A DNA stretch of 64,000 nucleotides from an uncultured Lachnospira sp. Its GTDB lineage: Bacteria > Bacillota > Clostridia > Lachnospirales > Lachnospiraceae. The DNA lies in assembly GCA_934359185.1 (NCBI GenBank), contig CAKRLE010000006.1:1-64000 (forward strand), given 5' to 3'. This document shows, one piece after another, positions 37,691 through 46,845 of this stretch. The translations under genes and the position numbers were made by a program. Below the pieces are notes generated by a model. That model was not told where the DNA came from. It did no database searches and saw only the letters and a program-made list of their open reading frames with translations. Every line of letters starts with the position of its first letter. Within the stretch, counting starts at the first letter, position 1.

Positions 37691-37817
37691 AATTCTTTAA
37701 ATTTTACGTTTATTTTACAACGGATAGATGGTAGTTTTTACATATCTCTGTATATATTTAATATGCAGGGATTTTTCTTTGTGATTATTAATATGCAAAG
37801 AAGGAGGGGACTACTAT

Positions 37818-38477
37818 ATGAAGGTTACTTTTGAAGATGTCAGGAAAAATACAGCTGTGAATACGTATATCGAGAAAGCAGATGAGTCATTGATTGCTCT
37901 CGGTTATACGGATCACAGCTTTTCTCATGTTAATAAGGTTTCAAAGCTGGCAGGAGATATACTTACAACGCTTGGATATAGCGGCAGGGAGGCTGAGCTG
38001 GCAAGAATAGCCGAATATCTTCATGATATTGGCAATGTCATCAACAGAATTGACCATGCACAGTCTGGCGCTGTCATGGCATTCAGAATATTAGATAAGA
38101 TGGGAGCTGATTCGGAAGATATTGCAACAGTTATAGCCGCTATAGGTAATCATGATGAGTCTACAGCTTATCCGGTTAATGCCGTTGCCGCTGCTCTTAT
38201 CATCGCAGATAAGACAGATGTGCGTTACACAAGAGTGCGCAATCAGGATATTTCTACATTTGACATACATGACAGAGTTAATTATTCAGTTAAAGAAAGC
38301 ACTGTTGAGATTGTGAAAGACTCACATATTGAACTTACAATCAAAATTGATACATCTATGTGTACTGTTATGGACTATTTTGAAATATTTTTGGAAAGAA
38401 TGGTTCTCTGCCGCAAAGCAGCTGAAAAACTTGGAATCCAGTTCTGGCTTGTAATCAATGGTCAACGTATGATTTAA
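37818..38477 (+). CDS. HD-domain phosphohydrolase
   Basis: A 219-residue metal-dependent HD protein. Motifs HSFSHVNKVSKLAG, ARIAEYLHDIGNV, and AAIGNHDESTAYP supply the metal ligands; the ADKTDVRYTRVRN segment follows. The C-terminal 80 residues are less typical. Relatives include predicted nucleotide phosphohydrolases; the substrate is unknown. GGAGG lies 10 nt upstream of the ATG. The PhoH gene follows after 13 bp, so they share a transcript. Confidence 0.8.
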   Translation: MKVTFEDVRKNTAVNTYIEKADESLIALGYTDHSFSHVNKVSKLAGDILTTLGYSGREAELARIAEYLHDIGNVINRIDHAQSGAVMAFRILDKMGADSEDIATVIAAIGNHDESTAYPVNAVAAALIIADKTDVRYTRVRNQDISTFDIHDRVNYSVKESTVEIVKDSHIELTIKIDTSMCTVMDYFEIFLERMVLCRKAAEKLGIQFWLVINGQRMI

Positions 38478-38490
38478 AGGAGACAAATCT

Positions 38491-39867
38491 ATGAAAAAGA
38501 CTTATGTAATCGACACTAATGTTTTTATCCAGGCGCCTTACGCCACTAATTGTTTTGATGACAATGATATTGTAATACCTCTTGTCGTTCTTGAAGAACT
38601 TGACGGATTGAAAAAATCGGACGGAGATAAAGGTGCAAACGCAAGAGCCACAGTAAGAATTCTTGAGTCATACCGTGTCAAAGGCGACCTTCTTGCTGGC
38701 ATTGCCACAGAAAATGGCGGCTCCATCAGAATTGAGAAAAATTATGTCAACGTATCACTCCCACAAGACCTTCCAGATGATAAACCAGACAACAGGATTC
38801 TTATGGTTTGTAAAGGACTTTCCGAAGAATTCCCAGATAAACATATTGTGCTTGTAACAAAAGATATTGTATTAAGACTCAAAGCACAGATTATCGGAAT
38901 AAAAGCTGAAGATTTTACAACAGAACAGATAAGCAGTGAGGATGCATGTTACACTGGCAGAATTGAACTCTACATTCCAGAGGATTCCATCAAGGAATTT
39001 AAGAAAAATGGTATTAAATCAGAACATTTATACCAGACAGATGAAGAAGGCAATGTAACACACCCTGAGCTGTCTGAAAATGAATTTGTAACTCTGCGCG
39101 CTGATCAGTCTCCTAAGAAAACTCTCCTCGGACGCGTCCATGGTAAAAAGGTCGTTCCTCTTGAATACAAGAAAAGCAAGCCATATGGAATATCTCCGCG
39201 CAATGCCGGACAATATTTTGTTCAGGAAGCTCTTATGACCTGTGCCAGGAAGGCTCCGCTTGTAATCATAAAAGGCATGGCTGGTACCGCTAAAACCTTC
39301 TACTCACTCGCAGTCGGCATGGAGAAGGTTTTTAACAATCCAACTAACGAATACAGACGTATCATAATTTGCCGCCCTAATGCCCAATTTGATGATGATA
39401 TCGGTTTCCTTCCAGGCAGTGAACAGGATAAAATTGCTCCTCTCATGCGTCCTGTAATTGATAATCTCGAACAGATTCTTGATTCTGACACTGAAAACCG
39501 CTATGAAGATGAGCAGGAACTCGCAGATAAGATTTCAGAAATATTTGAAAGAGGAATTATCCAGACAGAAGCACTTAACTTCATCAGAGGACGTTCTATT
39601 GCCAAAACATACCTTATAATAGATGAAGCCCAGAACATGACCCCTAACCAGGTCAAAGGCATAATCACAAGAGCTGGTGAAGACACCAAAATCATCCTCC
39701 TTGGCGACCCAAACCAGATTGATAAGCCATTTCTTGACGAAAAAACCAACGGCTTATCCTACGCCGCCAAATACATGAAAGGCAGTCCCCTCTGCTGGCA
39801 GATAACCCTCTCCGCCAACGAGTGCGAACGCTCCGCCCTGGCTCTGGACGCCGTAAACCGCCTATAA
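38491..39867 (+). CDS. PIN domain-PhoH family ATPase
   Basis: A 458-residue two-domain protein. The N-terminal PIN domain (YVIDTNVFIQAP at residues 5-16, EELDGLKKSD, ARATVRIL, DDKPDNRILMVCKGL) carries the acidic residues of a metal-dependent ribonuclease; the C-terminal PhoH domain has Walker A IKGMAGTAKTFYSLAVG and Walker B YLIIDEAQNMTP. PIN-PhoH proteins act as RNA helicase/RNases in some bacteria and are sometimes called YlaK. AAGGAG precedes the ATG. Confidence 0.92.
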   Translation: MKKTYVIDTNVFIQAPYATNCFDDNDIVIPLVVLEELDGLKKSDGDKGANARATVRILESYRVKGDLLAGIATENGGSIRIEKNYVNVSLPQDLPDDKPDNRILMVCKGLSEEFPDKHIVLVTKDIVLRLKAQIIGIKAEDFTTEQISSEDACYTGRIELYIPEDSIKEFKKNGIKSEHLYQTDEEGNVTHPELSENEFVTLRADQSPKKTLLGRVHGKKVVPLEYKKSKPYGISPRNAGQYFVQEALMTCARKAPLVIIKGMAGTAKTFYSLAVGMEKVFNNPTNEYRRIIICRPNAQFDDDIGFLPGSEQDKIAPLMRPVIDNLEQILDSDTENRYEDEQELADKISEIFERGIIQTEALNFIRGRSIAKTYLIIDEAQNMTPNQVKGIITRAGEDTKIILLGDPNQIDKPFLDEKTNGLSYAAKYMKGSPLCWQITLSANECERSALALDAVNRL

Positions 39868-39961
39868 ATATATTCTATATATAAATGTAAGCCTTAACCC
39901 CCACAACCACGTCCGATTGCTCACTACTACGCTGGTCTACTCACAATTAAATATTGTATAA

Positions 39962-40229
39962 AAACTCCCGTCGGCTGTAGGCGCATACCTAGGCAGCTGG
40001 TGGGCTGTATACATCTTATTTGCATGACGACTGCTGTGTGGGTCTTAGGATGGTGTTAGACAAAAGCTAAGCCGACTGCTAAACGTTCAAACGAAGTGCG
40101 TTTTTAGCAAGTCGGCTTTAATAAGCTTTGTCGTGCCATCCTTAGAGCCACTAAGCACATAGGACCAGCAAATAAGATGTATACAGTCCACCAGCTGCCT
40201 AGGTATGCACCTACAGCCGACGGGAGTTT
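39962..40229 (+). repeat. Palindromic element, copy 4
   Basis: Arms 39962-40023 and 40168-40229 (62 bp, two mismatches, both G-T on one strand) enclose a 144-nt core (40024-40167). It has stems AGGATGG/CCATCCT and AAGCCGAC/GTCGGCTT, and a GCTGTG/AGCACA stem where other copies have GTCGTG/GACACA, a paired change shared with copy 3. It sits between the convergent ends of PIN-PhoH and the trigger-factor-like lipoprotein. Nothing was seen at 39868-39961. Confidence 0.9.
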
Positions 40230-40242
40230 CTGCATTTAATAT

Positions 40243-41298
40243 TTAATTGTGTGTGTTTACTGCATTTTCAATAATAAAATCCTGTGTCTTCTGCATAACC
40301 ATCGCAACTACAATCTTGTCCTTGCCGTATTTTTCCTCAAATGCTGTTTTATCGCCATAGTTATTATCAGATGCGAACTGCTCAAGTTCTCCCTTATACT
40401 CATACTCAGTTACTGTTATGCCCTCTTTCTCAGCAATCGCACACATAATCATCTCCTGTGCAGCATTTTTCTTAACGTAGTCATCAAATGACATATTCAT
40501 ATTCTCCTGACAGTACTCGTCAACTGTCTGGTTTTTCATTAACGAATACATCTTAACTGCAGACTCATATTCTTCTTTTTTAGTATTAAGAAAATCCTCT
40601 GGATATCCAGTAACCTTGCAGATTTCCTGAAGCTGGATAAGAATTGCATTCTTTTTCTGCTCATCTATCTTCTCATTAATTGAATCAGCAAGCTCTTCTT
40701 TAATCTTCTGTCTGTATTCATCAACTGTATTAACATCAAAATGCGCCTGTACGTATGCATCTGTTATCATAGGCACATTAGCCTGTTCAAGTTTCGTCAT
40801 GGTAATATCAAAAACAATCTTCTTGCCTGCATACTCAGATGCCTGTGTGAACGTCTCAGGAACAACAAGCTGGACTATTTTATGCTCGCCCTCTTTCATT
40901 CCATATAGTGCGTCAACGAATCCATCAACATAAAATGTATCTGTTCCAAGAATAAGTTCATAATCATTATCTGAGAATCCCTCAACTGTAAGACCATTAA
41001 TAGATGCAGAGAAATCGAGTGTAACTTTATCTGTATCTACAGCTCCTCTCGATGTTATCTCCTGGTATGTTACATTGTTCTTCTGGTCACTTATCATTCT
41101 GTCATTGATACTCTTTTTCTCAATAGACTCTGTATCAACTGAATATTTAAGCCCCTTATATTCTCCCAGCTGCACATAATCAGCCGGATTATAGCCATAT
41201 GATGGTGTGATTTTGGTATTGCATCCAACTGTTCCAATAGTTAGTAAAACAAGTGCAACACATGCACCTATCTTCTTAACTGCACTAATATTACGCAT
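40243..41298 (-). CDS. Trigger-factor-like lipoprotein with FKBP-type domain
   Basis: A 351-residue exported protein. A signal ends in the lipobox TVGC, about residue 26. An FKBP-like segment (EGFSDNDYELILGTDTFYVD, then VDALYGMKEGEHKIVQLVVP) follows, and the C-terminal 170 residues resemble the helical arms of trigger factor (ITDAYVQAHFDVNTVDEYRQ). It lacks the ribosome-binding N-terminal domain, so it is probably an extracellular folding factor or peptidyl-prolyl isomerase. The start at 41298 follows GGAGGATATATTT. A longer in-frame start 18 codons upstream would put charged residues before the signal and is rejected. Confidence 0.82.
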   Translation of the reverse strand: MRNISAVKKIGACVALVLLTIGTVGCNTKITPSYGYNPADYVQLGEYKGLKYSVDTESIEKKSINDRMISDQKNNVTYQEITSRGAVDTDKVTLDFSASINGLTVEGFSDNDYELILGTDTFYVDGFVDALYGMKEGEHKIVQLVVPETFTQASEYAGKKIVFDITMTKLEQANVPMITDAYVQAHFDVNTVDEYRQKIKEELADSINEKIDEQKKNAILIQLQEICKVTGYPEDFLNTKKEEYESAVKMYSLMKNQTVDEYCQENMNMSFDDYVKKNAAQEMIMCAIAEKEGITVTEYEYKGELEQFASDNNYGDKTAFEEKYGKDKIVVAMVMQKTQDFIIENAVNTHN

Positions 41299-41390
41299 AA
41301 ATATATCCTCCGATTCCAAACAATCTTGATAATAATAACACAAAAAGCACATGTTTCATAGCATTTTCATAAATAATTCACATAATCTAA

Positions 41391-41427
41391 TAAAGGTCTT
41401 CGCCAGAAAACCCGACAAAGACCTTTA
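41391..41427 (-). terminator. Terminator of the infC-rpmI-rplT operon
   Basis: Stem AAAGGTCTT (41392-41400) with AAGACCTTT (41418-41426) and a loop of about 17 nt, 29 bp downstream of the rplT stop. The minus-strand 3' side continues into ATTAGATTATG, a weak T-tail. Confidence 0.65.
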
Positions 41428-41456
41428 AATATGTTCAATTATTATTAAATTAATAA

Positions 41457-41813
41457 TTATGCAAGCTTAGACTTAGCAAGCTCTGCAAGCTTTGCAAATC
41501 CTTCAGCATCATTGATTGCCATCTCTGACAATACCTTTCTGTTAAGATCTACGTTAGCGAGCTTAAGACCATGCATAAGCTTGCTATATGATAAACCGTT
41601 CATTCTGGCAGCAGCATTGATACGTGCAATCCATAACTGTCTGAACTGTCTCTTCTTCTGCTTTCTACCCTTATAAGACTCTGTAAGAGCTCTCATAACT
41701 GACTGCTTAGCAACTCTATACTGCTTAGATCTAGCTCCTCTGTAACCCTTAGCGAGCTTTAATACTCTATTGTGCTTCTTCTTTGCGTTCATACCGCCTT
41801 TAATTCTTGCCAT
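41457..41813 (-). CDS. rplT: 50S ribosomal protein L20
   Basis: A 118-residue L20, required early in assembly of the large subunit. The basic N-terminal extension ([20 protein letters not shown]) and the globular [20 protein letters not shown] segment are textbook. In Bacillota L20 also represses its own operon by binding the leader. GAAGGAGG precedes the ATG. Last gene of infC-rpmI-rplT. Confidence 0.98.
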   Translation of the reverse strand: MARIKGGMNAKKKHNRVLKLAKGYRGARSKQYRVAKQSVMRALTESYKGRKQKKRQFRQLWIARINAAARMNGLSYSKLMHGLKLANVDLNRKVLSEMAINDAEGFAKLAELAKSKLA

Positions 41814-41845
41814 TTTATATTCCTCCTTCTATACCTACCTGCAAA

Positions 41846-42043
41846 TTAAAGGTAAGGCATGATCTTCTTCATTGTCTTTACATTAGTTGCATCTGTCATA
41901 GCTGCGTGTCTAAGATTTCTCTTTCTCTTAGTTGTCTTCTTTGTAAGGATGTGGCTCTTGTAAGCTTTAGCTCTCTTTAACTTACCTGTACCAGTTACTT
42001 TAAAACGCTTTGCAGCTGCTCTCTTTGTCTTTACCTTTGGCAT
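41846..42043 (-). CDS. rpmI: 50S ribosomal protein L35
   Basis: A 65-residue L35 beginning [20 protein letters not shown], highly basic, with the [20 protein letters not shown] segment. TAGGAGG lies 6 nt before the ATG. Middle gene of the operon. Confidence 0.98.
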   Translation of the reverse strand: MPKVKTKRAAAKRFKVTGTGKLKRAKAYKSHILTKKTTKRKRNLRHAAMTDATNVKTMKKIMPYL

Positions 42044-42087
42044 AATAAACCTCCTAGAAAATAATCAAATAGTAAATTATATATATT

Positions 42088-42594
42088 TTAACGTTTTTCA
42101 GTTAAAAACATCATCATGCTCCTGCCTTCCATCTTAGGAGCTTTATCAACTACTGCAACGTCGCTGAGTCTCTCAGCAAAATCTGAAAGGATATGCTTGC
42201 TGCTCTCGATATGAGCCATCTCACGTCCCCTGAATCTTAATGTAACCTTTACCTTGTTACCTTTCTCTAAGAACTTTCTTGCAGCATTGCACTTGGTATT
42301 AAGATCATTGACATCTATATTAGGTGATAATCTGACCTCTTTTGTCTCAACTGTCTTCTGTTTTTTCTTAGCTTCTTTCTCTTTCCTGATTAATTCATAC
42401 TTATACTTGCCATAATCAATCAGTTTACATACAGGTGGCTTTGCAGATGGTGCAATCATAACCAAATCCACTTCTGCATCCTTAGCAAGCTTGAATGCAT
42501 CCTTTGATGACATAACTCCAAGCTGTTCTCCATCCGCACCAACAACGCGGACTTCCTTTTCCCTGATCTGTTCGTTAATCAATAAATCGCTAAT
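42088..42594 (-). CDS. infC: Translation initiation factor IF-3, AUU start
   Basis: A 168-residue IF-3 when read from an ATT codon at 42594. TAGGAGG ends 9 nt before this ATT, and the first residues become (M)SDLLINEQIREKEVRV, the normal IF-3 beginning. Reading only from the TTG at 42582 would leave 21 nt to the ribosome site and lose the conserved start. AUU starts on infC are the known basis of IF-3 autoregulation in E. coli and also occur in Bacillota. The N-terminal domain, Lys-rich linker (KEKEAKKKQKTVETKEVR) and C-terminal domain (VTLRFRGREMAH) are complete. Confidence 0.95.
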   Translation of the reverse strand: MSDLLINEQIREKEVRVVGADGEQLGVMSSKDAFKLAKDAEVDLVMIAPSAKPPVCKLIDYGKYKYELIRKEKEAKKKQKTVETKEVRLSPNIDVNDLNTKCNAARKFLEKGNKVKVTLRFRGREMAHIESSKHILSDFAERLSDVAVVDKAPKMEGRSMMMFLTEKR

Positions 42595-42754
42595 GGCTGT
42601 ATACCTCCTAAAAAATGTAAATAAAAAAGTGGATAGCTTAGACTATCCACTGAACAACCAATCACAAAAAGCAAATAACGCTTTCATAAAAAGTATTAAC
42701 CCGAGTCGCCCTTGCGCTGAGGTGAGAGTGGATACCCTTCTTTAATTTCACAAC
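42595..42754 (-). promoter_or_regulatory. L20-type leader (transcription attenuator) of infC-rpmI-rplT
   Basis: The leader RNA holds conserved CUCACCUCAGCG and GGCGACUCGGGUUAAU blocks (complement of about 42696-42728), typical of the L20 leader of low-GC Bacillota. A leader stretch UAUCCACU (complement of 42728-42735) equals the 3' arm of the terminator and can pair with its 5' arm AGUGGAUA, giving mutually exclusive antiterminator and terminator. L20 binding is expected to favour termination. Confidence 0.85.
42620..42651 (-). terminator. Attenuator hairpin upstream of infC
   Basis: Stem AGTGGATAG/CTATCCACT (minus strand, 42651-42643 with 42637-42629) followed by a run of T on the minus strand, 10 nt before the infC ribosome site. 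It is the off-state terminator of the L20 leader. Confidence 0.85.
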
Positions 42755-42760
42755 ATTAGT

Positions 42761-42789
42761 ATATTATCACTAAGCAAACAAATTGTCAA
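42761..42789 (-). promoter_or_regulatory. infC operon promoter
   Basis: On the minus strand TTGACA (complement of 42784-42789) and TAATAT (complement of 42761-42766) are 17 bp apart, a near-consensus housekeeping promoter. Transcription would begin close to 42754, giving a leader of about 160 nt. Confidence 0.85.
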
Positions 42790-42866
42790 CCAGATTTTTT
42801 ATTTTTGCAAATAATATGATATACATGTAAAAAATAAATTTTACCACCTATTGAAGTTTACCATAC

Positions 42867-44150
42867 CTATTGAAGTTCTGCAATACCTGATAACGCAACA
42901 TATTTAGCAGATATTCTGTACCAGGTCGGAAAATCCACCACTCCTGAAACCGGCATATCAAATATCTTCTGGAATCTGCTGACTGCCTCCGCTGTCCTCT
43001 CGCCATATATTCCATCAACCACAAGTGCAGGTATCGAATTGTAAAATTCACCTATAAGGTTAAGCTGCTGCTGAATCTGCCGCACTTTATGTCCCGAAGA
43101 ACCTATATCAAGATCTGCTCCCGGCCATGAAGATGGAATGCCCGCAATCTGTTCCGCTGTATTAATATACATTGAATCTCCATAATAGTATCTTAATATA
43201 TCTATCGCACTGTATTTCTGGTCGCCAAGATATTTACTGCCCCACTGGCTCATCCAGTTCGGACATGTAACCTTCCTGCCATCACAGTACTGCGTAAGTA
43301 TTGGCTGCTTGACATTAGGTCTTGACAGATACAGGTTAAATAATTCATCAACAAGATTTGATACATTATCAAATATATTACGTCCATATATCCATTTGTG
43401 ATCATATGCCGTTGATGATGTTATCGTGAAATTATAACCTTTATTTCTGTAAAACTCTGTATAAACCCTGTTTAATGTAAATGACATAATAGCAAGTATA
43501 TTGGCTTTGATTGTTTCGACCGGCCATGTTGAATATATCTCGGAGCAGGCAACATTTTTAATATAATCCGCATATCCGACATAATAATCTTTAGCTGTTG
43601 CATCTGTGGGTGCCCCATCATGCACAACAATTGTCTCAGGAATCACTACCTGGGAAAGCACAATCTGTCCCTGAGTGTTAACCGGCTGTATTTCTCTTTC
43701 TGGTATCTTCTCTGGATAATCACCGTAAAGCGTATTAGGAGGAATTATCACAACATCTGGTGGCTGATTATTCCCTGCCCCTCTAATCCTCGCATTACAG
43801 AAACTATTAATACCTGAAAACACTTCTGCTCCACCAACAACATAATCCTCATATCCCGGAGCTGTAACTTTCACTGTATACTGTGAATACGGCTGATTTT
43901 CACCAGGTTCCATGCTGTATTCAAGTGGCGGAGCCAATAACTTCAGCATCGGTGTCGCACCATCTGAATCTGTTCTTATCTCTTCAATAACATTATCAGG
44001 CTCGCCAGTGTATGATATATCTACAACAGCATTTGATATCGGGTGCATTGTCTCCTCATCTGTAACATTAATCTTAAGTCCACCATAATCCTGTGCATTT
44101 ACCCTGTTCTCTAATGTCCTTACATAGTTTACATTCACGGATATTCCCAT
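42867..44150 (-). CDS. SpoIID-like protein with peptidoglycan-binding domain
   Basis: A 427-residue protein without a clear signal peptide. It has an N-terminal beta domain of the carboxypeptidase-regulatory or PEGA kind (LKINVTDEETMHPISNAVVD), a Pro-rich linker, a middle region resembling SpoIID/LytB (ETIKANILAIMSFTLNRVYT) that contains CPNWMSQWGSKYLGDQKY, and a C-terminal PG-binding type 1 domain (GSSGHKVRQIQQQLNLIGEF, VDGIYGERTAEAVSRFQ). Divergent from the amidase at 44284. The ATG at 44150 abuts GGAGG with no spacer; a GTG four codons later has 12 nt, so the exact start is uncertain. Confidence 0.75.
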   Translation of the reverse strand: MGISVNVNYVRTLENRVNAQDYGGLKINVTDEETMHPISNAVVDISYTGEPDNVIEEIRTDSDGATPMLKLLAPPLEYSMEPGENQPYSQYTVKVTAPGYEDYVVGGAEVFSGINSFCNARIRGAGNNQPPDVVIIPPNTLYGDYPEKIPEREIQPVNTQGQIVLSQVVIPETIVVHDGAPTDATAKDYYVGYADYIKNVACSEIYSTWPVETIKANILAIMSFTLNRVYTEFYRNKGYNFTITSSTAYDHKWIYGRNIFDNVSNLVDELFNLYLSRPNVKQPILTQYCDGRKVTCPNWMSQWGSKYLGDQKYSAIDILRYYYGDSMYINTAEQIAGIPSSWPGADLDIGSSGHKVRQIQQQLNLIGEFYNSIPALVVDGIYGERTAEAVSRFQKIFDMPVSGVVDFPTWYRISAKYVALSGIAELQ

Positions 44151-44283
44151 CCTCCATGTAATATAATCACATGCAAATATATGTTATTTATTAGAAATGT
44201 ATGTCATTTTTCTATATATCCTGATTGTAACCATTGTGCTTCCTCCGAATATAATAAGATGACACTCATTATCAGGAGTATTT

Positions 44284-45234
44284 ATGTCTGATATTACAAT
44301 CGCCCTGGATGCCGGACATGGTGGAAGCGACCCCGGTGCAGTATATGAAAAAAGGATGGAAAAAGACGATGCTTTAAGGCTGACCAAAGCAGTCGGCAAA
44401 ATTCTTGAAGAAAATGGCGTTAATATATTCTATGTAAGAAAAAATGACGAATATGAGACTCCATTAAAAAAAGCAACAGATGCCAATAATGCTGGTGCTG
44501 ATTATTTTATATCTATACATCGCAATTCATCTGAAGAGCCTAATCAGTATGACGGAGTTGAAACACTTGTGTATAAAGACACCGGCATAAGAAATACACT
44601 CGCTACTAATATCAATGCCAGTCTTGAGAAAGCCGGATTTAAAAATCTTGGAATCACGCCACGTCCCAATCTTGTTGTATTGAAAAGAACACGGATGCCT
44701 GCCGTCCTCGTTGAAGTAGGTTTCATCAACTCTGACACAGACAATAAGATTTTTGACAACAATTTTAATGAGATTGCTCAGGGGATTGCTGATGGAATTT
44801 TAAAAAGCATCTACTCAGAAACTAATATAACCGAAGCTGGCTCTTCTAATGTAATTCCATCCGAACCGGTTATAACGGACTCTGTTATTCCAGATTCACG
44901 CAATATGCCTGACAACAATGATTTCATAAGCGGCAATACTGGCAGCTCCATACCTATTGATACTGCCGGCTCTTTTGCCAAACGTAATTGCGACTGCCAT
45001 TGCCTTGATGAGGATGTGCCTCTCTACAGAGTTCAGGTCGGTGCCTACTCCAACAAAGAAAATGCCGACAGAATGCTTGATTCACTGACCGTTGAAGGCT
45101 TCCCGGCATTCATCCTGTACGAGGATAACCTCTACAAGGTTCAGGTCGGTGCATTCCAGTATCTTACTAATGCAATCAAGATGGAGCAGCGCCTGAGACG
45201 TTATAGATACAATACGTATATTGTATACAGATAG
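44284..45234 (+). CDS. N-acetylmuramoyl-L-alanine amidase with SPOR domain
   Basis: A 316-residue Amidase_3 enzyme that cleaves the amide link between MurNAc and the stem peptide. ALDAGHGGSDPGA (zinc His and Glu region, residues 7-19), FISIHRNSS and AVLVEVGFINSDTDN carry the zinc and catalytic residues. A Ser/Pro/Asn-rich linker of about 60 residues, with a CDCHC cluster, leads to a C-terminal SPOR domain (YRVQVGAYSNKENADRML, YKVQVGAFQYLTNAIKM). There is no signal peptide. GGAG precedes the ATG by 5 nt. Divergent from the SpoIID-like gene. Confidence 0.9.
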   Translation: MSDITIALDAGHGGSDPGAVYEKRMEKDDALRLTKAVGKILEENGVNIFYVRKNDEYETPLKKATDANNAGADYFISIHRNSSEEPNQYDGVETLVYKDTGIRNTLATNINASLEKAGFKNLGITPRPNLVVLKRTRMPAVLVEVGFINSDTDNKIFDNNFNEIAQGIADGILKSIYSETNITEAGSSNVIPSEPVITDSVIPDSRNMPDNNDFISGNTGSSIPIDTAGSFAKRNCDCHCLDEDVPLYRVQVGAYSNKENADRMLDSLTVEGFPAFILYEDNLYKVQVGAFQYLTNAIKMEQRLRRYRYNTYIVYR

Positions 45235-45243
45235 ATGGAGTAA

Positions 45244-45430
45244 TTTACACTTCGCTAAACCCAAGTTTTGGCTCAATCAGAAGAAAGTCTAAGAAAAAAT
45301 CCAAAACACCTGCATTTCCCACTAGAATTTCATGTGTTTTGGATTTTTCATAAAAAAGCTGCGTAATAATCCAGCTTTCTAGAAAATCTTGGATTTTTAC
45401 GCAGCTTTTATTCATATTCAGCCAAACAAA
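45244..45430. terminator. Double-hairpin bidirectional terminator carrying a repeated module
   Basis: Two hairpins, AAAAATCCAAAACAC/GTGTTTTGGATTTTT (45295-45309 and 45334-45348) and AAAAGCTGCGTAA/TTACGCAGCTTTT (45354-45366 and 45397-45409), lie between the convergent ends of the amidase and the gene at 45482. The flanks TACACTTCGCTAAACC (45247-45262) and GCAGCTTTTATTCATAT (45401-45417) recur around the terminator at 55383, so this is a repeated unit. Confidence 0.75.
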
Positions 45431-45481
45431 TGCAGAAATCAGAAATCAGCTTTATAATACACCTGTTGCTCCTCTGCTTAT

Positions 45482-46843
45482 TTACCTGAACAAATCCTTC
45501 ACATTCCCATCCTGGATAAGTGAATCTATCGCTATAATCTGATTCAGTACCTTAATATTTCCCATTGCCTCTGACACTATCGCCTGATACTGGCTGTTCG
45601 TAAGCTTTGTCACATCTATGGCATTAGTAAAATCTGCAGCGCTTACTGTAAGCTTGTTATTATCAGATAATCCTGCCTGCCCATGATATGATAATCTGAT
45701 ATCATCGGAATTAATCTGTGATGATATTTTATATGTATTCTCATCTGTTTTCTCAAATGAAGATGATGCAGTGTCTTCTTCATGTGCCATATTACATGTC
45801 AGATTAGTTATCTGTCCCTTCAAAAAACTTTCTACAACAACCTTAACATTGCCGTTATTATCATTGCTGTTAATTTCGTATGCAACGATACGGTTTCCAT
45901 CACCAACATATATTGTCATATCAAATTCTTCATAATCCTCAAGATGCTTTCTTACCGCATTTTTAAGCTTCTCTCTTGAATTCTTATAATATGAACTTAT
46001 AAGTGTTCTGTAACCGGCTATCGAATCATCATCATATATAGCCTCTATCGCAGCATCTGCACCATCTATAAGTGCATCCTTTGTAACTGTCACATTGTAA
46101 CATGTTGTATTCTGCCTGTATGATCCGCTTGAATATTCCTTATTGCCAGCCTTTGAGTATACAAATTCCTCTGCCGCCTTAGCCAGACCTATTTGTATAT
46201 CATCAACAACACTCTGGATTGCTTTAGAGTATGAATCTCCTTCTTCCTTGTCAACAGAATCCAGAAGCTTCATCATATAATCTATATCACCCATATCAAA
46301 GCCGATATCAAACTTTGAACTGTCAATATCATCAGATGACAAATCTTCAATATATTTTAATGCATCATCTAAATTCAGCTTATAATTATATGAACTTATC
46401 TGTGGCACTTTAAAATATAATGTACCTCCATTAATATAGAAGTTAAGCGATGCAACATCTGAAGCACTCTCATCAGCCGCTAATGAAATACTGCCGCCCA
46501 ATGCCCTGGCTCCCATATCAACACCATAATTATACCTGATAGTATTAGTCCTGATATAATCAAGCATATTCCCGGACTTATATGTCATATCGTCATATGT
46601 AATATATCCTGTATAGTTCTTTGTTCCTCCATCTGTAATACCCTTGATAAATTCATCAATATTAGCTTTAATATTATCAGACATCTCAACGCTTGAATTC
46701 TTCATCGCCTGAATTGCTTTGTTGTTTGGGTCTGTAACATTTTTAATATATGGTGCTGCAAAATACACGCCAACACCCAGAACACATATCACAGCAACTA
46801 TAATAGCTGCGAGTGTCACTCTTTTTTTCGCTGACTTTTCCAT
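45482..46843 (-). CDS. Membrane-anchored extracellular protein of unknown function
   Basis: A 453-residue protein not matched to a named family. One N-terminal membrane anchor (about residues 9-30, after KKR) is followed by a large, acidic, extracellular part with no cysteine cluster. It contains repeating beta-rich stretches (YTGYITYDDMTYKSGNMLDY, LNFYINGGTLYFKVPQ, FDMTIYVGDGNRIVAYEIN), reminiscent of lipoprotein-like DUF proteins of Clostridia. It follows folA by 2 bp. No function is suggested. Confidence 0.6.
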   Translation of the reverse strand: MEKSAKKRVTLAAIIVAVICVLGVGVYFAAPYIKNVTDPNNKAIQAMKNSSVEMSDNIKANIDEFIKGITDGGTKNYTGYITYDDMTYKSGNMLDYIRTNTIRYNYGVDMGARALGGSISLAADESASDVASLNFYINGGTLYFKVPQISSYNYKLNLDDALKYIEDLSSDDIDSSKFDIGFDMGDIDYMMKLLDSVDKEEGDSYSKAIQSVVDDIQIGLAKAAEEFVYSKAGNKEYSSGSYRQNTTCYNVTVTKDALIDGADAAIEAIYDDDSIAGYRTLISSYYKNSREKLKNAVRKHLEDYEEFDMTIYVGDGNRIVAYEINSNDNNGNVKVVVESFLKGQITNLTCNMAHEEDTASSSFEKTDENTYKISSQINSDDIRLSYHGQAGLSDNNKLTVSAADFTNAIDVTKLTNSQYQAIVSEAMGNIKVLNQIIAIDSLIQDGNVKDLFR

Positions 46844-46845
46844 TC

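Noticed and set aside
42088..42582. infC starting at TTG
   Set aside because: The ribosome site would be 21 nt away and the conserved IF-3 N-terminus would be lost; ATT at 42594 fits both.
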